The translations under genes and the position numbers were made by a program. A stretch of DNA of 64,000 nucleotides from Streptomyces tropicalis (GTDB taxonomy: Bacteria; Actinomycetota; Actinomycetes; Streptomycetales; Streptomycetaceae), in contig NZ_JARJBB010000001.1 in NCBI RefSeq assembly GCF_029269835.1, positions 310,001 through 374,000 of the forward strand, in the 5' to 3' direction. This document shows positions 47,684 to 56,108 of the stretch, in pieces. The notes under the pieces are model-generated. The model did not search any database, had not been told where the DNA came from, and worked only from the letters and a program-made list of their open reading frames with translations. Positions within the stretch are counted from its first letter, which is position 1. Each line of letters opens with the position of its first letter.

Positions 47684-49300
47684 TCAGATGTGGCCGACGC
47701 CTGCGCCCGCCTCGGCGTTCCGGCCGCGCTTGGTGAAGAGCGCGACCACGACCGCCGCGGCCGCCACCGCCGCGGCGACCAGGGAGGCGAGGCTCATGCC
47801 CGAGACGAACGTGTCGTGCGCGACGGACGTGATCTTCTCGGCGAAGGCTGCGGGGGTGCCCGGCGGCACCGGAGCCACCCCGACCTGGACCGCCTCGGAC
47901 GCCCGGTCCAGCTGGGCCGGTGCGAGCGGGGGCAGGCCCGCGCCCGTCCAGTTGCCCGCGAGGTCGTGGTCGACCTTGGACGCCATCACGGCTCCGAGCA
48001 CCGCCGTGCCGAGGCTGCCGCCGATCTGCATGGCGGCCTGCTGGAGTCCGCCCGCGACCCCGGACAACTCCATCGGCGCGTTGCCGACGATGACCTCGGT
48101 GGCGCCGACCATGACCGGTGCCAGGCCGAGGCCGAGGAGCGCGAACCACAGCGACATGGTGGCGCTGCCGGTGCCCGCCTTGAGCGTGGACATGCCGTAC
48201 ATGGCGACGGCGGTGGCGATCATGCCGCCGGCCAGCGGGACGCGCGGACCGAGCTTGGTGATCAGCACGCCGGCGAGCGGGGAGCCGACGATCATCATGC
48301 CGGTGAGCGGCAGGAGGTGCAGGCCGGCGTCGATCGGGCTCATGCCGTGCACGTTCTGCAGGTAGAAGGTGACGAAGAACAGGCCGCCCATGAAGGCGAT
48401 GGCCATGAGGACCATCAGGACCACACCGGCCGACAGCGGGACGGAGCGGAAGAGCGCCAGCGGGATCAGCGGCTCCCGCACCCGGGTCTCCCAGAAGGAG
48501 AACGCGGCGAAGCCGAGCACGGAGGCCGCGACGAAGGCCCAGGTGCGGCCGTCGCCCCAGCCCCACGCCGGGGCCTTGATGAGCGCCCAGACCAGGCAGA
48601 ACATCGCGGCGGACAGCAGCAGGATGCCCAGGACGTCGAAGGAGCGGGGCGCCTTCTCCGCGCGGTGGTCGGCGAGGATCAGCGCGCCGAGGAGGAGGGC
48701 CAGGGCCCCGACCGGCACGTTGACGAAGAACACCGACTGCCAGTCGACCCGCTCGACGAGGACACCGCCGAGGATCGGGCCGCCCGCCGTGGAGGCGCCG
48801 ATGACCATGCCCCAGATACCGATGGCCATGTTGAGCTTCTCGGCCGGGAAGGTGGCGCGCAGCAGGCCGAGCGCGGCGGGCATCAGCAGGGCGCCGAAGA
48901 GGCCCTGGAAGACGCGGAAGGTGACGACCATCGCGATGCTGTGGGACAGGCCGATGGCGCCCGAGGCGGCGGCGAAGCCGGTCACGCCGACGAGGAACGT
49001 CTGCCGGTGCCCGAAGCGGTCACCGAGCTTGCCCGCGGTGATCAGCGAGACCGCCAGGGCGAGGAAGTAGGCGTTGGTGATCCACTGGACGTCGGAGAAG
49101 CTCGCGCCGAGGTCCTTGGCGATGGCCGGGTTGGCGATCGCCACGATGGTGCCGTCCAGGGCCACCATCATGACGCCCACGGCGACGGTGATCAGGGTGA
49201 ACCACGGATGCCCCCGCAGCCCCGCGGGGGGCGCGGCGTCCGACGGGTCCGCCGGCGTGCCGTCCCCGGGCCCCGTCGTTTCGATGGTCTGACTAGTCAT
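47684..49300 (-). CDS. DHA2 family MFS drug exporter
   Basis: 538 residues from ATG 49300. A 14-helix DHA2 pump with VALDGTIVAIANPAIAKDL in helix 1, motif A GKLGDRFGHRQTFLVG near 82-97, and motif C-like GMVIGASTAGGPILGGVLVERV near 150-171. The C-terminus carries the usual MASKVDHDL ... FVSGMSLASLVAAAVAA end of EmrB/QacA-like exporters. It lacks the extra soluble domain seen in the pump at 11881-13980. It is divergent from a TetR-family gene with 123 bp between them, the classic repressor-pump arrangement, so efflux is probably induced when the regulator binds a drug. Confidence 0.92.
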   Translation of the reverse strand: MTSQTIETTGPGDGTPADPSDAAPPAGLRGHPWFTLITVAVGVMMVALDGTIVAIANPAIAKDLGASFSDVQWITNAYFLALAVSLITAGKLGDRFGHRQTFLVGVTGFAAASGAIGLSHSIAMVVTFRVFQGLFGALLMPAALGLLRATFPAEKLNMAIGIWGMVIGASTAGGPILGGVLVERVDWQSVFFVNVPVGALALLLGALILADHRAEKAPRSFDVLGILLLSAAMFCLVWALIKAPAWGWGDGRTWAFVAASVLGFAAFSFWETRVREPLIPLALFRSVPLSAGVVLMVLMAIAFMGGLFFVTFYLQNVHGMSPIDAGLHLLPLTGMMIVGSPLAGVLITKLGPRVPLAGGMIATAVAMYGMSTLKAGTGSATMSLWFALLGLGLAPVMVGATEVIVGNAPMELSGVAGGLQQAAMQIGGSLGTAVLGAVMASKVDHDLAGNWTGAGLPPLAPAQLDRASEAVQVGVAPVPPGTPAAFAEKITSVAHDTFVSGMSLASLVAAAVAAAAVVVALFTKRGRNAEAGAGVGHI

Positions 49301-49423
49301 ACCCTGGAGGTTAATGACAGCGACTGACAGTTGACAAACCAATTCACTCGTCGGTAACTGACACGTCACCCCGCCCTTAAGCTGAGCTGGGGAAACAGTT
49401 CACCGCACCGACCCGGGAGACAC
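49301..49423. promoter_or_regulatory. divergent promoter/operator between efflux pump and TetR gene
   Basis: TTGACA (49331-49336) and TAACTG (49355-49360), 18 bp apart, suit the TetR gene. The pentamer TGACA occurs four times within 49 bp (49315, 49325, 49332, 49359), including two ACTGACA copies. This repeated element overlaps both promoters and is the likely binding site of the TetR protein. Confidence 0.5.
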
Positions 49424-50092
49424 ATGGAGACGGCGGAGACCGCCGAGGCGGCACCGCGGCCGGGACTGCGTGAGCGCAAGAAGCGGCGCACCCGGGACGC
49501 GCTGCTGCGGGCCGCGCTCGAGCTGTTCACCACCCAGGGGTACGAGCGGACGACGGTCGACGAGATCGCGGAGGCCGTCGACGTCTCCCAGCGCACCTTC
49601 TTCCGCCACTTCGCCGGCAAGGAGGACGCCGCCTTCGCCCTGCAGGACATGGTGGAGGCCCACTTCGTCACCGCGCTGCGCGGCCGCCCGGCCGGGGAGG
49701 CCCCGCTGGAGGCGCTGCGCCGGGCCGTGCTGGAGGGCTGGGACACGATCAGCGACGCGGTCGGCGCGGTCGTACCGGTCGAGCTGTACCTGCGCATGTT
49801 CCGGGTGATCGAGTCGACGCCCGTGCTGCTGGCCGCGCACCTGGGCCGCTCGGCGCGGACCGAGGAGCAGATCGCGCGGCTGCTCGCCGCGCGCGAGGGC
49901 CTCGACGTGGACACCGACCCGCGCCCGCGCCTCGCGGTCGCCGTCTTCGGCGCGGTGATGCGCGTCACGGGCCGGCTGTGGAGCACGGGCGAGGACCTGG
50001 GCCTGGAGGAGATGCGCGCGCTCACCGCCGCCCACCTCGACCAGGTGGGTCCGGCGCTCGCCGGGAACTGGCGGGCGGACACCCGGCCTTGA
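49424..50092 (+). CDS. TetR family transcriptional regulator
   Basis: 222 residues from ATG 49424, with GGGAGA upstream. The DNA-binding domain is RERKKRRTRDALLRAALELFTTQGYERTTVDEIAEAVDVSQRTFFRHFAGKEDAAFA (about 17-73), a canonical TetR helix-turn-helix. The helical C-terminal half would bind the ligand and dimerise; it contains LEALRRAVLEGWDTISDAVGAVVPVELYLRMFRVI as in TetR_C_17-like regulators. Divergent placement from the MFS pump makes it the likely repressor of pump and itself through the TGACA-rich intergenic region. Confidence 0.92.
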   Translation: METAETAEAAPRPGLRERKKRRTRDALLRAALELFTTQGYERTTVDEIAEAVDVSQRTFFRHFAGKEDAAFALQDMVEAHFVTALRGRPAGEAPLEALRRAVLEGWDTISDAVGAVVPVELYLRMFRVIESTPVLLAAHLGRSARTEEQIARLLAAREGLDVDTDPRPRLAVAVFGAVMRVTGRLWSTGEDLGLEEMRALTAAHLDQVGPALAGNWRADTRP

Positions 50093-50217
50093 ACGGACGT
50101 GCGAAGCGTCGATCTTGAACTGGCGTACGGACTGAGGGACTTGTCACGCCTTCTGAAACGTGATCCCCGCCACTCGGTTAACGCGAGACCCGCTCGTTCT
50201 CCTAGTGTGTCCTCCCA

Positions 50218-51435
50218 GTGACTTCCTTCGACACCTCCCCGCCCCTCAATGTCTGGCGGGCTCTGCTCGCCCTGTCCGTGGTCTTCGTGATGCTCGCGAC
50301 CACGGGCTGGACGGCCGTGCACAGCCACCGCGGGAGTACCGCACTGCAGGACTCCCGCTCCGCGTGGCAGCACGGGCGCCTGCACGGCGAGCGGCTGCCG
50401 GGCCCGGACGCCTCGCCGTCGCGGCTGGCGCGGTTCTTCGCCGCTCTGACCGCCGAGGATCGCAGCCGTCTCGTCCACCGCTACCCGCTCGCGGTGGGCA
50501 ACATGAACGGCGCCCCGGTGGACCTGCGCTACGAGGCGAACCGCCTCGCGCTGCACACGGCGCGCACGACCGAGCTCGCCCGCATGCACGACAGCCGGCT
50601 CACCCCGGCCGGGCAGCAGGACGCCGGCCAGCGCATGCACCGCTTCACCGCGCTGATGGCCGAGGACCGCCAGATCCTCGCGTTCGACCCGGAGGGGTCG
50701 GGCCGGGTGGCCGAGGTCTTCGGCGACCTGCGGCGGGCCGAGCGGGTCTCCGTGGTCGTCCCCGGTGTCGACACCGACCTGCTCACCTTCGAGAAGACCG
50801 GGCGCCCCTACTCGGCGCCGGTCGGCATGGCGTCCTCGCTCTACGGCGCCGAGCGCACCGCGAGCCCCCGGACGCGTACGGCCGTGATCGCCTGGGCCGA
50901 CTACACCGCGCCGAGCGGGCTCGGTGTGGACGCCGCCACCGGGGTGCGCGCCGAGGACGGCGCCGTCCGGCTGAACGCGCTGCTGCGGGCCCTGCCCGGC
51001 CGCGCGCCGGTCGCCCTGTTCTGCCACAGCTACGGCTCCGTGGTCTGCGGGGTCGCCGCGCCCTCGCTGCCGGGCCGGGTGTCCGACATAGCCGTGGCGG
51101 CCAGCCCCGGCATGCGCGTGCAGAGGGCGTCCCACCTGCGGACCTCCGCCCGCGTGTGGGCGATGCGGGACGCCACCGACTGGATCCAGGACGTGCCGTA
51201 CATGGAGCTCGGCGGGCTCGGCCACGGCGCCGACCCGGTCTCCGCGGCCTTCGGGGCGCGGGTGCTGTCGGCGCGGGGCGCACAGGGCCACGCCGGCTAC
51301 TTCCAGCCGGGCACCACGAGTCTGGCCAACTTCGCGGAGATCGGCGTCGGCGCCTACCACTCGGTGCGCTGCGCCCACGACGACGATGCCTGCCGGGGCG
51401 GTCTGCCCCGTACGGCGAAGGCCGGACGCGCGTAG
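50218..51435 (+). CDS. alpha/beta hydrolase (DUF1023) with N-terminal membrane anchor
   Basis: 405 residues from GTG 50218. TAGTGT (50203-50208) lies nine nt upstream with no Shine-Dalgarno site, so the message may be leaderless. An N-terminal helix (ALLALSVVFVMLATTGWTAV, about 14-33) anchors or exports the protein. The DUF1023 domain includes VSVVVPGVDTDLLTFEK near 180, and the nucleophile elbow LFCHSYGSVVCGVAA near 264 with catalytic Ser. A later Asp/His region is DWIQDVPYMELGGLGHGADP and HAGYF. It is likely an extracytoplasmic esterase/lipase of unknown substrate. Confidence 0.85.
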   Translation: MTSFDTSPPLNVWRALLALSVVFVMLATTGWTAVHSHRGSTALQDSRSAWQHGRLHGERLPGPDASPSRLARFFAALTAEDRSRLVHRYPLAVGNMNGAPVDLRYEANRLALHTARTTELARMHDSRLTPAGQQDAGQRMHRFTALMAEDRQILAFDPEGSGRVAEVFGDLRRAERVSVVVPGVDTDLLTFEKTGRPYSAPVGMASSLYGAERTASPRTRTAVIAWADYTAPSGLGVDAATGVRAEDGAVRLNALLRALPGRAPVALFCHSYGSVVCGVAAPSLPGRVSDIAVAASPGMRVQRASHLRTSARVWAMRDATDWIQDVPYMELGGLGHGADPVSAAFGARVLSARGAQGHAGYFQPGTTSLANFAEIGVGAYHSVRCAHDDDACRGGLPRTAKAGRA

Positions 51436-51501
51436 AGACAGCAGGAAGTGCGGTCCGCGCGGGGAGGGACGGAAGGGCTCGTGCCGCCTACGATGAGCCG
51501 C

Positions 51502-52353
51502 ATGGGTGACGTACTGGCCGGATTTCATGCTGCCTGGGAGTTCGCGTCCGATTCCGTGCTCATCCGCTACGAACGGGGGATTCGCACGCCGAAGCTGTTC
51601 CAGGCGCTCGGGGAGCGCCGGGTGCCGCTCCAGGCGCTCGCCGGGGTGACGCTCTCCCCCGGCCGGCGCGGGACGGTCGTCCTGCGGGCCGAGCCCCGGG
51701 CGGGCGCCGATCCGCTGATGGACGCGGCCGACGGCCAGCTGAAGGAGGGCTGCGACCCGTACCGGCTGGTGCTGCCCGCCGACCGCGCGGCGCTCGCGGA
51801 GCACTGCGCGGACGCACTGCGCTCCCGGATCACCGACACCGGGCCCGCCGACCGCCACCTGGTGGCCGCGCCCGAGGCGCCGCTGCAGTTCAAGGCGTAC
51901 GACGCCAAGGCGTCCTTCGACGGCTCGGCGGTGCGGTTCCGGTGGTCGTGGACGGGCGCGTCGTCGGCGAAGTGGAAGGCCGGCGACCAGAGTTTCCCGG
52001 TGGACGCGCTCGGCGGGGTGGAATGGCGTTCCTCGGAGGCCGTCGAGGGGCATCTGCGGCTGCTGCCCCGCGACCCGGGCACCGCCGCGCCCGCGCAGCC
52101 GGACCAGGACCCGGCCACGGTCGTCTTCGGGCTCGGCTACGGCCCGGTGCACGAGTCGCTGCCGTTCGCGGCGGCCGTGCTGGCGGCGGTGCGGGAGAGC
52201 GCCCCGGCCACCCCGGCCGCGGCCGCGGCCGGGCGCCGCGATCCCGCGGACATCGCCGAGCGCATCCGCCACCTCGGGGAGCTGCACGAGGCGGGGCTCG
52301 TCACCGACGAGGAGTTCTCCGCGAAGAAGGCGGAGCTGCTGGCGGAGCTGTAG
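51502..52353 (+). CDS. DUF4429 domain protein with C-terminal SHOCT motif
   Basis: 283 residues from ATG 51502. An in-frame ATG at 51493 overlaps the TACGAT hexamer (51489-51494), which sits seven nt before 51502 as a -10 for a leaderless message. Two DUF4429 modules are visible: WEFASDSVLIRYERGIRTPKLFQALGERRVPLQALAGVTLSPGRRG, and FKAYDAKASFDGSAVRFRWSWTGASSAKWKAGDQSFPVDALGGVEW. Each resembles a PH-like beta-sandwich. The last ~30 residues (DIAERIRHLGELHEAGLVTDEEFSAKKAELLAEL) are a SHOCT oligomerisation helix. It is a cytosolic protein of unknown role, common in Streptomyces. Confidence 0.87.
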   Translation: MGDVLAGFHAAWEFASDSVLIRYERGIRTPKLFQALGERRVPLQALAGVTLSPGRRGTVVLRAEPRAGADPLMDAADGQLKEGCDPYRLVLPADRAALAEHCADALRSRITDTGPADRHLVAAPEAPLQFKAYDAKASFDGSAVRFRWSWTGASSAKWKAGDQSFPVDALGGVEWRSSEAVEGHLRLLPRDPGTAAPAQPDQDPATVVFGLGYGPVHESLPFAAAVLAAVRESAPATPAAAAAGRRDPADIAERIRHLGELHEAGLVTDEEFSAKKAELLAEL

Positions 52354-52419
52354 CGCGGGCCGGCGCGGCCCCGGCGGCCGGGCGCCCGGAGGAGCGAGCG
52401 GCCGCTTTGGGCGCGACGG

Positions 52420-53436
52420 CTACTCCCGGCCCGCCGACGCGAACCGCATGTCGGGGTAGCGCGTCCCGGAGACCTTCGCCGCGATCGGCTCCAGCAGCGC
52501 CAGTTGGTCGTCGGTCAGGGCGATCCGGGCGGCCGCCGTGTTCTCCTCCACCCGCTGCGGCCTGCGGGTGCCCGGGATCGGGACGACGGTGAGGCCGTGC
52601 ACGGACGCCTGCTGCTGCACCCAGGCCAGCGCGACCTGCGCGAGGGAGACGCCGTGGGCCGCGGCGACGGCGCGCACCGGCTCCAGCAGCGCCGCGTTCG
52701 CGGCCGCGTTGCCGCCCTGGAAGCGGGGCAGCGTGCGGCGCACGTCGTCGCTCGCCAGCTCCGTCGGCGCGTCGGTGAGGGCGCCCGTGAGGAAGCCCCG
52801 GCCGAGCGGCGAGTACGGCACCAGCGCCACGCCCAGGTCGCGGGCGGCCGGCACGACCTGCGCCTCGATGTCGCGGCTGAACAGCGACCATTCCGACTGC
52901 ACCGCGGCGATCGGGTGCACGGCGTGCGCCGCCCGCAGCTCGCCGGCCGTGACCTCGCTGAGCCCCAGGTGCTTCACCTTGCCCTCGCGCACCAGCTCGG
53001 CCATGGTCCCGACGGTGTCCTCGATGGGGACGTCCACGTCGCGCCGGTGCATGTAGTAGAGGTCGATGACGTCGACGCCGAGGCGCTTCAGGCTCGCGTC
53101 GACGGCCTCCCTTACGTAGGGCGCGTCGTTGCGGACGATCCGCTTCGTGGGCTCGTCCGGCGGGATCGACACGGCGAACTTGGTGGCGACGACCACCTCG
53201 TCGCGGTGCGCCCCGAAGAACGGTGCGAGGAACCGTTCGTTGTCCCCGGCCCCGTAGGCGTCCGCCGTGTCGTAGAGCGTCACGCCCAGTTCCAGGGCCC
53301 GCTCCAGGGTGGCGCGCGCGGCGTCGGCGTCCGTCGGGCCGTAGGCGAAGCTCATGCCCATGCAGCCCAGGCCCTGGACGCCGACCTGCGGGCCGCCCTC
53401 GCCGAGCCGTGCCGCCGGGATCCTGCTGTCGTTCAT
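52420..53436 (-). CDS. aldo/keto reductase
   Basis: 338 residues from ATG 53436. The ATG overlaps the TGA of the MerR gene (ATGA), so the two are co-translated. The TIM-barrel AKR signature includes LGCMGMSFAYGP near 24, the catalytic tetrad Asp57/Tyr62-like ELGVTLYDTADAYGAGDNERFL, Lys in VVVATKF and His in DVIDLYYMHRRD. The NADPH-binding C-terminus has VVPYSPLGRGFLTG and VVPIPGTRRPQRVEENTAAARIAL. It reduces carbonyl compounds with NADPH in the cytosol; the substrate is likely the inducer or a reactive aldehyde sensed by MerR. Confidence 0.92.
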   Translation of the reverse strand: MNDSRIPAARLGEGGPQVGVQGLGCMGMSFAYGPTDADAARATLERALELGVTLYDTADAYGAGDNERFLAPFFGAHRDEVVVATKFAVSIPPDEPTKRIVRNDAPYVREAVDASLKRLGVDVIDLYYMHRRDVDVPIEDTVGTMAELVREGKVKHLGLSEVTAGELRAAHAVHPIAAVQSEWSLFSRDIEAQVVPAARDLGVALVPYSPLGRGFLTGALTDAPTELASDDVRRTLPRFQGGNAAANAALLEPVRAVAAAHGVSLAQVALAWVQQQASVHGLTVVPIPGTRRPQRVEENTAAARIALTDDQLALLEPIAAKVSGTRYPDMRFASAGRE

Positions 53437-53936
53437 CGTGTCCTCTCCGCTTCGGGGTGGCGTCCGGCGTCCGCGTAGAAGCCGATCTTGCGGTCGAGCA
53501 CCGCGACCGTGTCCTGGAGCTCGGCGATCCGGTTCAGGACGTCCCGCCGGGTGGCCTCCAGCAGCGCGCGCCGCTCCGCGTAGGTGCTCTCGCCCTCGCG
53601 CACCAGCTCGGCGTACCGGACCATGTCCGCCACCGGCATGCCGGTGAGCCGGAGCTTGCCGACGAGGTCGAGCCAGTCCAGGTCGCGGTTGGTGTAGCGG
53701 CGCTGGCCGGTGTGCGAGCGGTCCACGTGCGCCATGAGGCCGATGCGCTCGTACCACCGCAGGGTGTGGGCCGTCAGCCCGGTCAGGGCGACGACCTCGC
53801 TGATCGAGTAGCTGTCCTGCCCCTCGGGACGGGGGTGCGGGGGCGGTCCGGAGCAGATCCGGACCCCGTCCGCGGCCGGTGCCGCGTGTCCCCCGGTCCC
53901 ACCGGGTGCCGCGGCCGTGGTCTGCGTCACCGTCAT
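53433..53936 (-). CDS. MerR family regulator of the aldo/keto reductase
   Basis: 167 residues from ATG 53936, with GGAGG just upstream. A ~40-residue flexible N-terminus precedes the winged helix YSISEVVALTGLTAHTLRWYERIGLMAHVDRSHTGQRRYTNRDLDWLDLVGKLRLTGMPVADMVRYAEL (about 42-110). The dimerisation helix is RRALLEATRRDVLNRIAELQDTVAVLDRKI. There is no conserved Cys in the effector region, so it is not a metal or SoxR-type sensor. The gene is first in the operon and its promoter has the 19-bp spacer diagnostic of MerR activation, so it should activate itself and the reductase. Confidence 0.92.
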   Translation of the reverse strand: MTVTQTTAAAPGGTGGHAAPAADGVRICSGPPPHPRPEGQDSYSISEVVALTGLTAHTLRWYERIGLMAHVDRSHTGQRRYTNRDLDWLDLVGKLRLTGMPVADMVRYAELVREGESTYAERRALLEATRRDVLNRIAELQDTVAVLDRKIGFYADAGRHPEAERTR

Positions 53937-53943
53937 GACCTCC

Positions 53944-53974
53944 ACGCTAGAACGCTGGAGTGCACTCCAAGCAA
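53944..53974 (-). promoter_or_regulatory. MerR-type promoter with 19-bp spacer and operator palindrome
   Basis: On the minus strand TTGCTT (53974-53969) and TAGCGT (53949-53944) are separated by exactly 19 bp. The spacer holds the perfect palindrome TGGAGTGCACTCCA (53956-53969, overlapping the -35 edge). MerR proteins bind such a site and untwist the long spacer to activate transcription. The start of transcription would lie close to the ATG of the MerR gene. Confidence 0.85.
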
Positions 53975-54033
53975 GCGGGACGGGTAAGAAAAGCACAGGA
54001 CGCACGGCCGTCCCGGTGGCTAGCGTGCGCCCC

Positions 54034-54504
54034 ATGAGCTGTGTGCGACGGGCCCGCCGCGAGGACGCCGAGGAAGTCCTGCGGCTGCGCCAGGTGATGA
54101 TCGACTCGATGTCCGCCGCCGACCCCTCCACCGACTGGCATGCCGAGTCCCTGCCCACGCTGCGGGCCCGGCTCACCGAACCGGAGGGGGACTTCGCGGC
54201 GTTCGTCGTGGACCACCCCGGGCGGCCGGGGACGCTGGCCGCGCTGGTGGCCGGGACGGTCGAGTACCGCATCGGGCGGTCGGGCAATCCGCGGGGCACG
54301 GTCGGCTACGTGTTCAGTGTGGCCACCGACCCGGACGCGCGCCGCCGCGGGTACGCGCGGGCGGGCATGGACGCGCTGCTGGAGTGGTTCCGCTCGCGCG
54401 GGGCCGGGCGCGTCCAGCTCACCGCGTCGGCCGACGGCGCCGCGCTGTACGCCTCGCTCGGCTTCCGGCCCAAGCCCGACCCCTTGCTGGAGCTGACGCT
54501 GTGA
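54034..54504 (+). CDS. GNAT family acetyltransferase
   Basis: 156 residues from ATG 54034. TAGCGT (54021-54026) sits seven nt upstream and no Shine-Dalgarno site is present, pointing to a leaderless transcript. The fold shows VRRARREDAEEVLRLRQVMIDSM at the start, motif A TVGYVFSVATDPDARRRGYARAGMDALLEWF with acetyl-CoA loop R-R-R-G-Y-A near 102-107, and ADGAALYASLGFRPKPDPLLELTL at the end. It is a cytosolic enzyme of unknown substrate. It is 18 bp from the next gene, and divergent from the MerR operon. Confidence 0.87.
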   Translation: MSCVRRARREDAEEVLRLRQVMIDSMSAADPSTDWHAESLPTLRARLTEPEGDFAAFVVDHPGRPGTLAALVAGTVEYRIGRSGNPRGTVGYVFSVATDPDARRRGYARAGMDALLEWFRSRGAGRVQLTASADGAALYASLGFRPKPDPLLELTL

Positions 54505-54522
54505 CCGCATAGGCTCGGCACC

Positions 54523-55341
54523 ATGTCGTTGAACAGCCTGGCGTCGATCGAGAAGTGGCCGGTTCCCACCGCGGCGGCGGGTGCCGTCCGGGCGGACGGC
54601 ACGGTCCTGGGCACCCACGGCCCGGCCGGACGGCCCTTCCCGCTGGCGTCCGTGACCAAGCCGCTGGCCGCGTACGCGGTCCTCGTCGCCTACGAGGAGG
54701 GCGCGCTCGAACTCGACGACCCGGCCGGCCCGCCCGGGTCGACGGTGCGCCATCTGCTCGCGCACACCTCGGGCCTGGCCTTCGACGAGCACCGCGCGAC
54801 GGCGCCCCCCGGGGAGCGCCGGCTGTACTCCAACGCCGGTTTCGAGCAGCTCGGGGACCATGTCGCGAAGGCCACCGACATCCCCTTCGCCGAGTACCTG
54901 CGCGAGGCGGTGCTGGAGCCGCTCGGCATGACGGCGACGCGGCTGGACGGCTCCCCCGCCAGGGACGGCGTGTCCACGGTGGAGGACCTGCTGCGGTTCG
55001 CCGCCGAGGTCCAGGCGCCGCGTCTGCTGGACCCGCGCACGGTCGCGGCCGCGATGACGGTCCAGTACCCGGGCACCAAGGGCGTCCTGCCGGGCTACGG
55101 CCACCAGAACCCCAACGACTGGGGGCTCGGCTTCGAGATCCGGGACGCCAAGTCCCCGCACTGGACGGGCTCTTCGTCCTCCCCGGGCACCTTCGGCCAC
55201 TTCGGCCAGTCCGGCACCTTCCTGTGGATCGACCCCGCCGCGCAGGCGGCCTGCGTGGCCCTGACGGACCGGGCGTTCGGACCGTGGGCGGTCGAGGCCT
55301 GGCCGGCCTTCACGGACGCGGTCCTCGCGGAACTGCGCTGA
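54523..55341 (+). CDS. serine hydrolase of the beta-lactamase/DD-peptidase fold
   Basis: 272 residues from ATG 54523, with TAGGCT (54510-54515) seven nt upstream, again leaderless in appearance. The three active-site elements are S-V-T-K (Ser43, Lys46) in PFPLASVTKPLAAYAV, Y-S-N (Tyr102) in RRLYSNAGFEQLG, and HFGQSG near 227 in place of K-T-G. That pattern fits class C-like serine hydrolases and esterases (EstB type). No signal peptide is present, so it appears cytosolic, which argues for an esterase rather than a resistance enzyme. It could share the upstream acetyltransferase transcript. Confidence 0.87.
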   Translation: MSLNSLASIEKWPVPTAAAGAVRADGTVLGTHGPAGRPFPLASVTKPLAAYAVLVAYEEGALELDDPAGPPGSTVRHLLAHTSGLAFDEHRATAPPGERRLYSNAGFEQLGDHVAKATDIPFAEYLREAVLEPLGMTATRLDGSPARDGVSTVEDLLRFAAEVQAPRLLDPRTVAAAMTVQYPGTKGVLPGYGHQNPNDWGLGFEIRDAKSPHWTGSSSSPGTFGHFGQSGTFLWIDPAAQAACVALTDRAFGPWAVEAWPAFTDAVLAELR

Positions 55342-55343
55342 CC

Positions 55344-56021
55344 TCAGGCCCCGGACCGGTCCTCGCCGGTCCCGGGCATCTCCCACACCAGCAGTTCCGC
55401 GTCGGTGACGCCGACGGCCTCCACGCCCTCGGCGTCCGTGATCCGGGCGGCGTCCGACGGCCCGAGCACGGTGCCGTCCAGGCGCACCTCGCCGCGGACC
55501 ACGTGCACGTAGAGGCGGGCCGCGTCGGGAACCGCGGTGCGCTCCCCCGCTGCGAGCCTCCGCACGTGCAGCATCGCCCCCGCCTCCGGTACCGCGTACG
55601 GCGTGGAGTCGGCGATGCCGCGGACGATCTCGTAGGCCGGGTCGCCGCCCGGCCGCAGCGGCGCCAGCCACATCTGCACGAAGGTCAGCGGCCGGGAGCC
55701 GTCGTTGCGCTCCACGTGGCGGACGCCGCCCGCCGCGCTCAGCCGCTGCACGTCGCCGGGGCGGACCACCGTCACGTGGCCCGCGGAGTCCCGGTGGGTC
55801 AGCTCGCCCTCGACCACCCACGTGACGATCTCGGTGTGGCTGTGCGGGTGTTCGCCGAAGCCGGCACCGGGGGCGAGGCGCTCCTCGTTGCAGGCGATCA
55901 CCGCACCGAAGCGGAGGTTGCCGGGGTCGTAGTGCGGGCCGAAGGAGAAGGCGTGCCAGGAGTCGATCCCGGCCGCCTCCTCGCCTCCCCGGTACCGCTC
56001 GTCCGCGCGCCGTACGTCCAT
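55344..56021 (-). CDS. pirin family protein
   Basis: 225 residues from ATG 56021; in-frame GTG codons just upstream are alternatives. The N-terminal cupin contains FGPHYDPGNLRFGAVIACNEERLAPGAGFGEHPHSHTEIVTWVVEGELTHRDSAGH, with metal ligands in H-P-H-S-H (about 58-62) and a Glu/His later. The second cupin is RLYVHVVRGEVRLDGTVLG. Pirins bind iron and act as quercetinase-like dioxygenases or as redox-sensing partners. In Streptomyces one pirin modulates central carbon metabolism by binding an acyl-CoA dehydrogenase, which would suit a place next to fatty-acid genes. It is the divergent neighbour of fasR. Confidence 0.88.
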   Translation of the reverse strand: MDVRRADERYRGGEEAAGIDSWHAFSFGPHYDPGNLRFGAVIACNEERLAPGAGFGEHPHSHTEIVTWVVEGELTHRDSAGHVTVVRPGDVQRLSAAGGVRHVERNDGSRPLTFVQMWLAPLRPGGDPAYEIVRGIADSTPYAVPEAGAMLHVRRLAAGERTAVPDAARLYVHVVRGEVRLDGTVLGPSDAARITDAEGVEAVGVTDAELLVWEMPGTGEDRSGA

Positions 56022-56108
56022 CACGCACACCACCGTAGACCTGCACCGGGGACCCGGGCGGCCACCCGGCGGCACGCACGGGAGTCCGGATAAGGCAGTC
56101 TTGTCCCC

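Noticed and set aside
54523..55341. A secreted beta-lactamase resistance gene
   Set aside because: There is no signal peptide, and the third motif is HFGQSG rather than KTG; an esterase-type serine hydrolase fits better.
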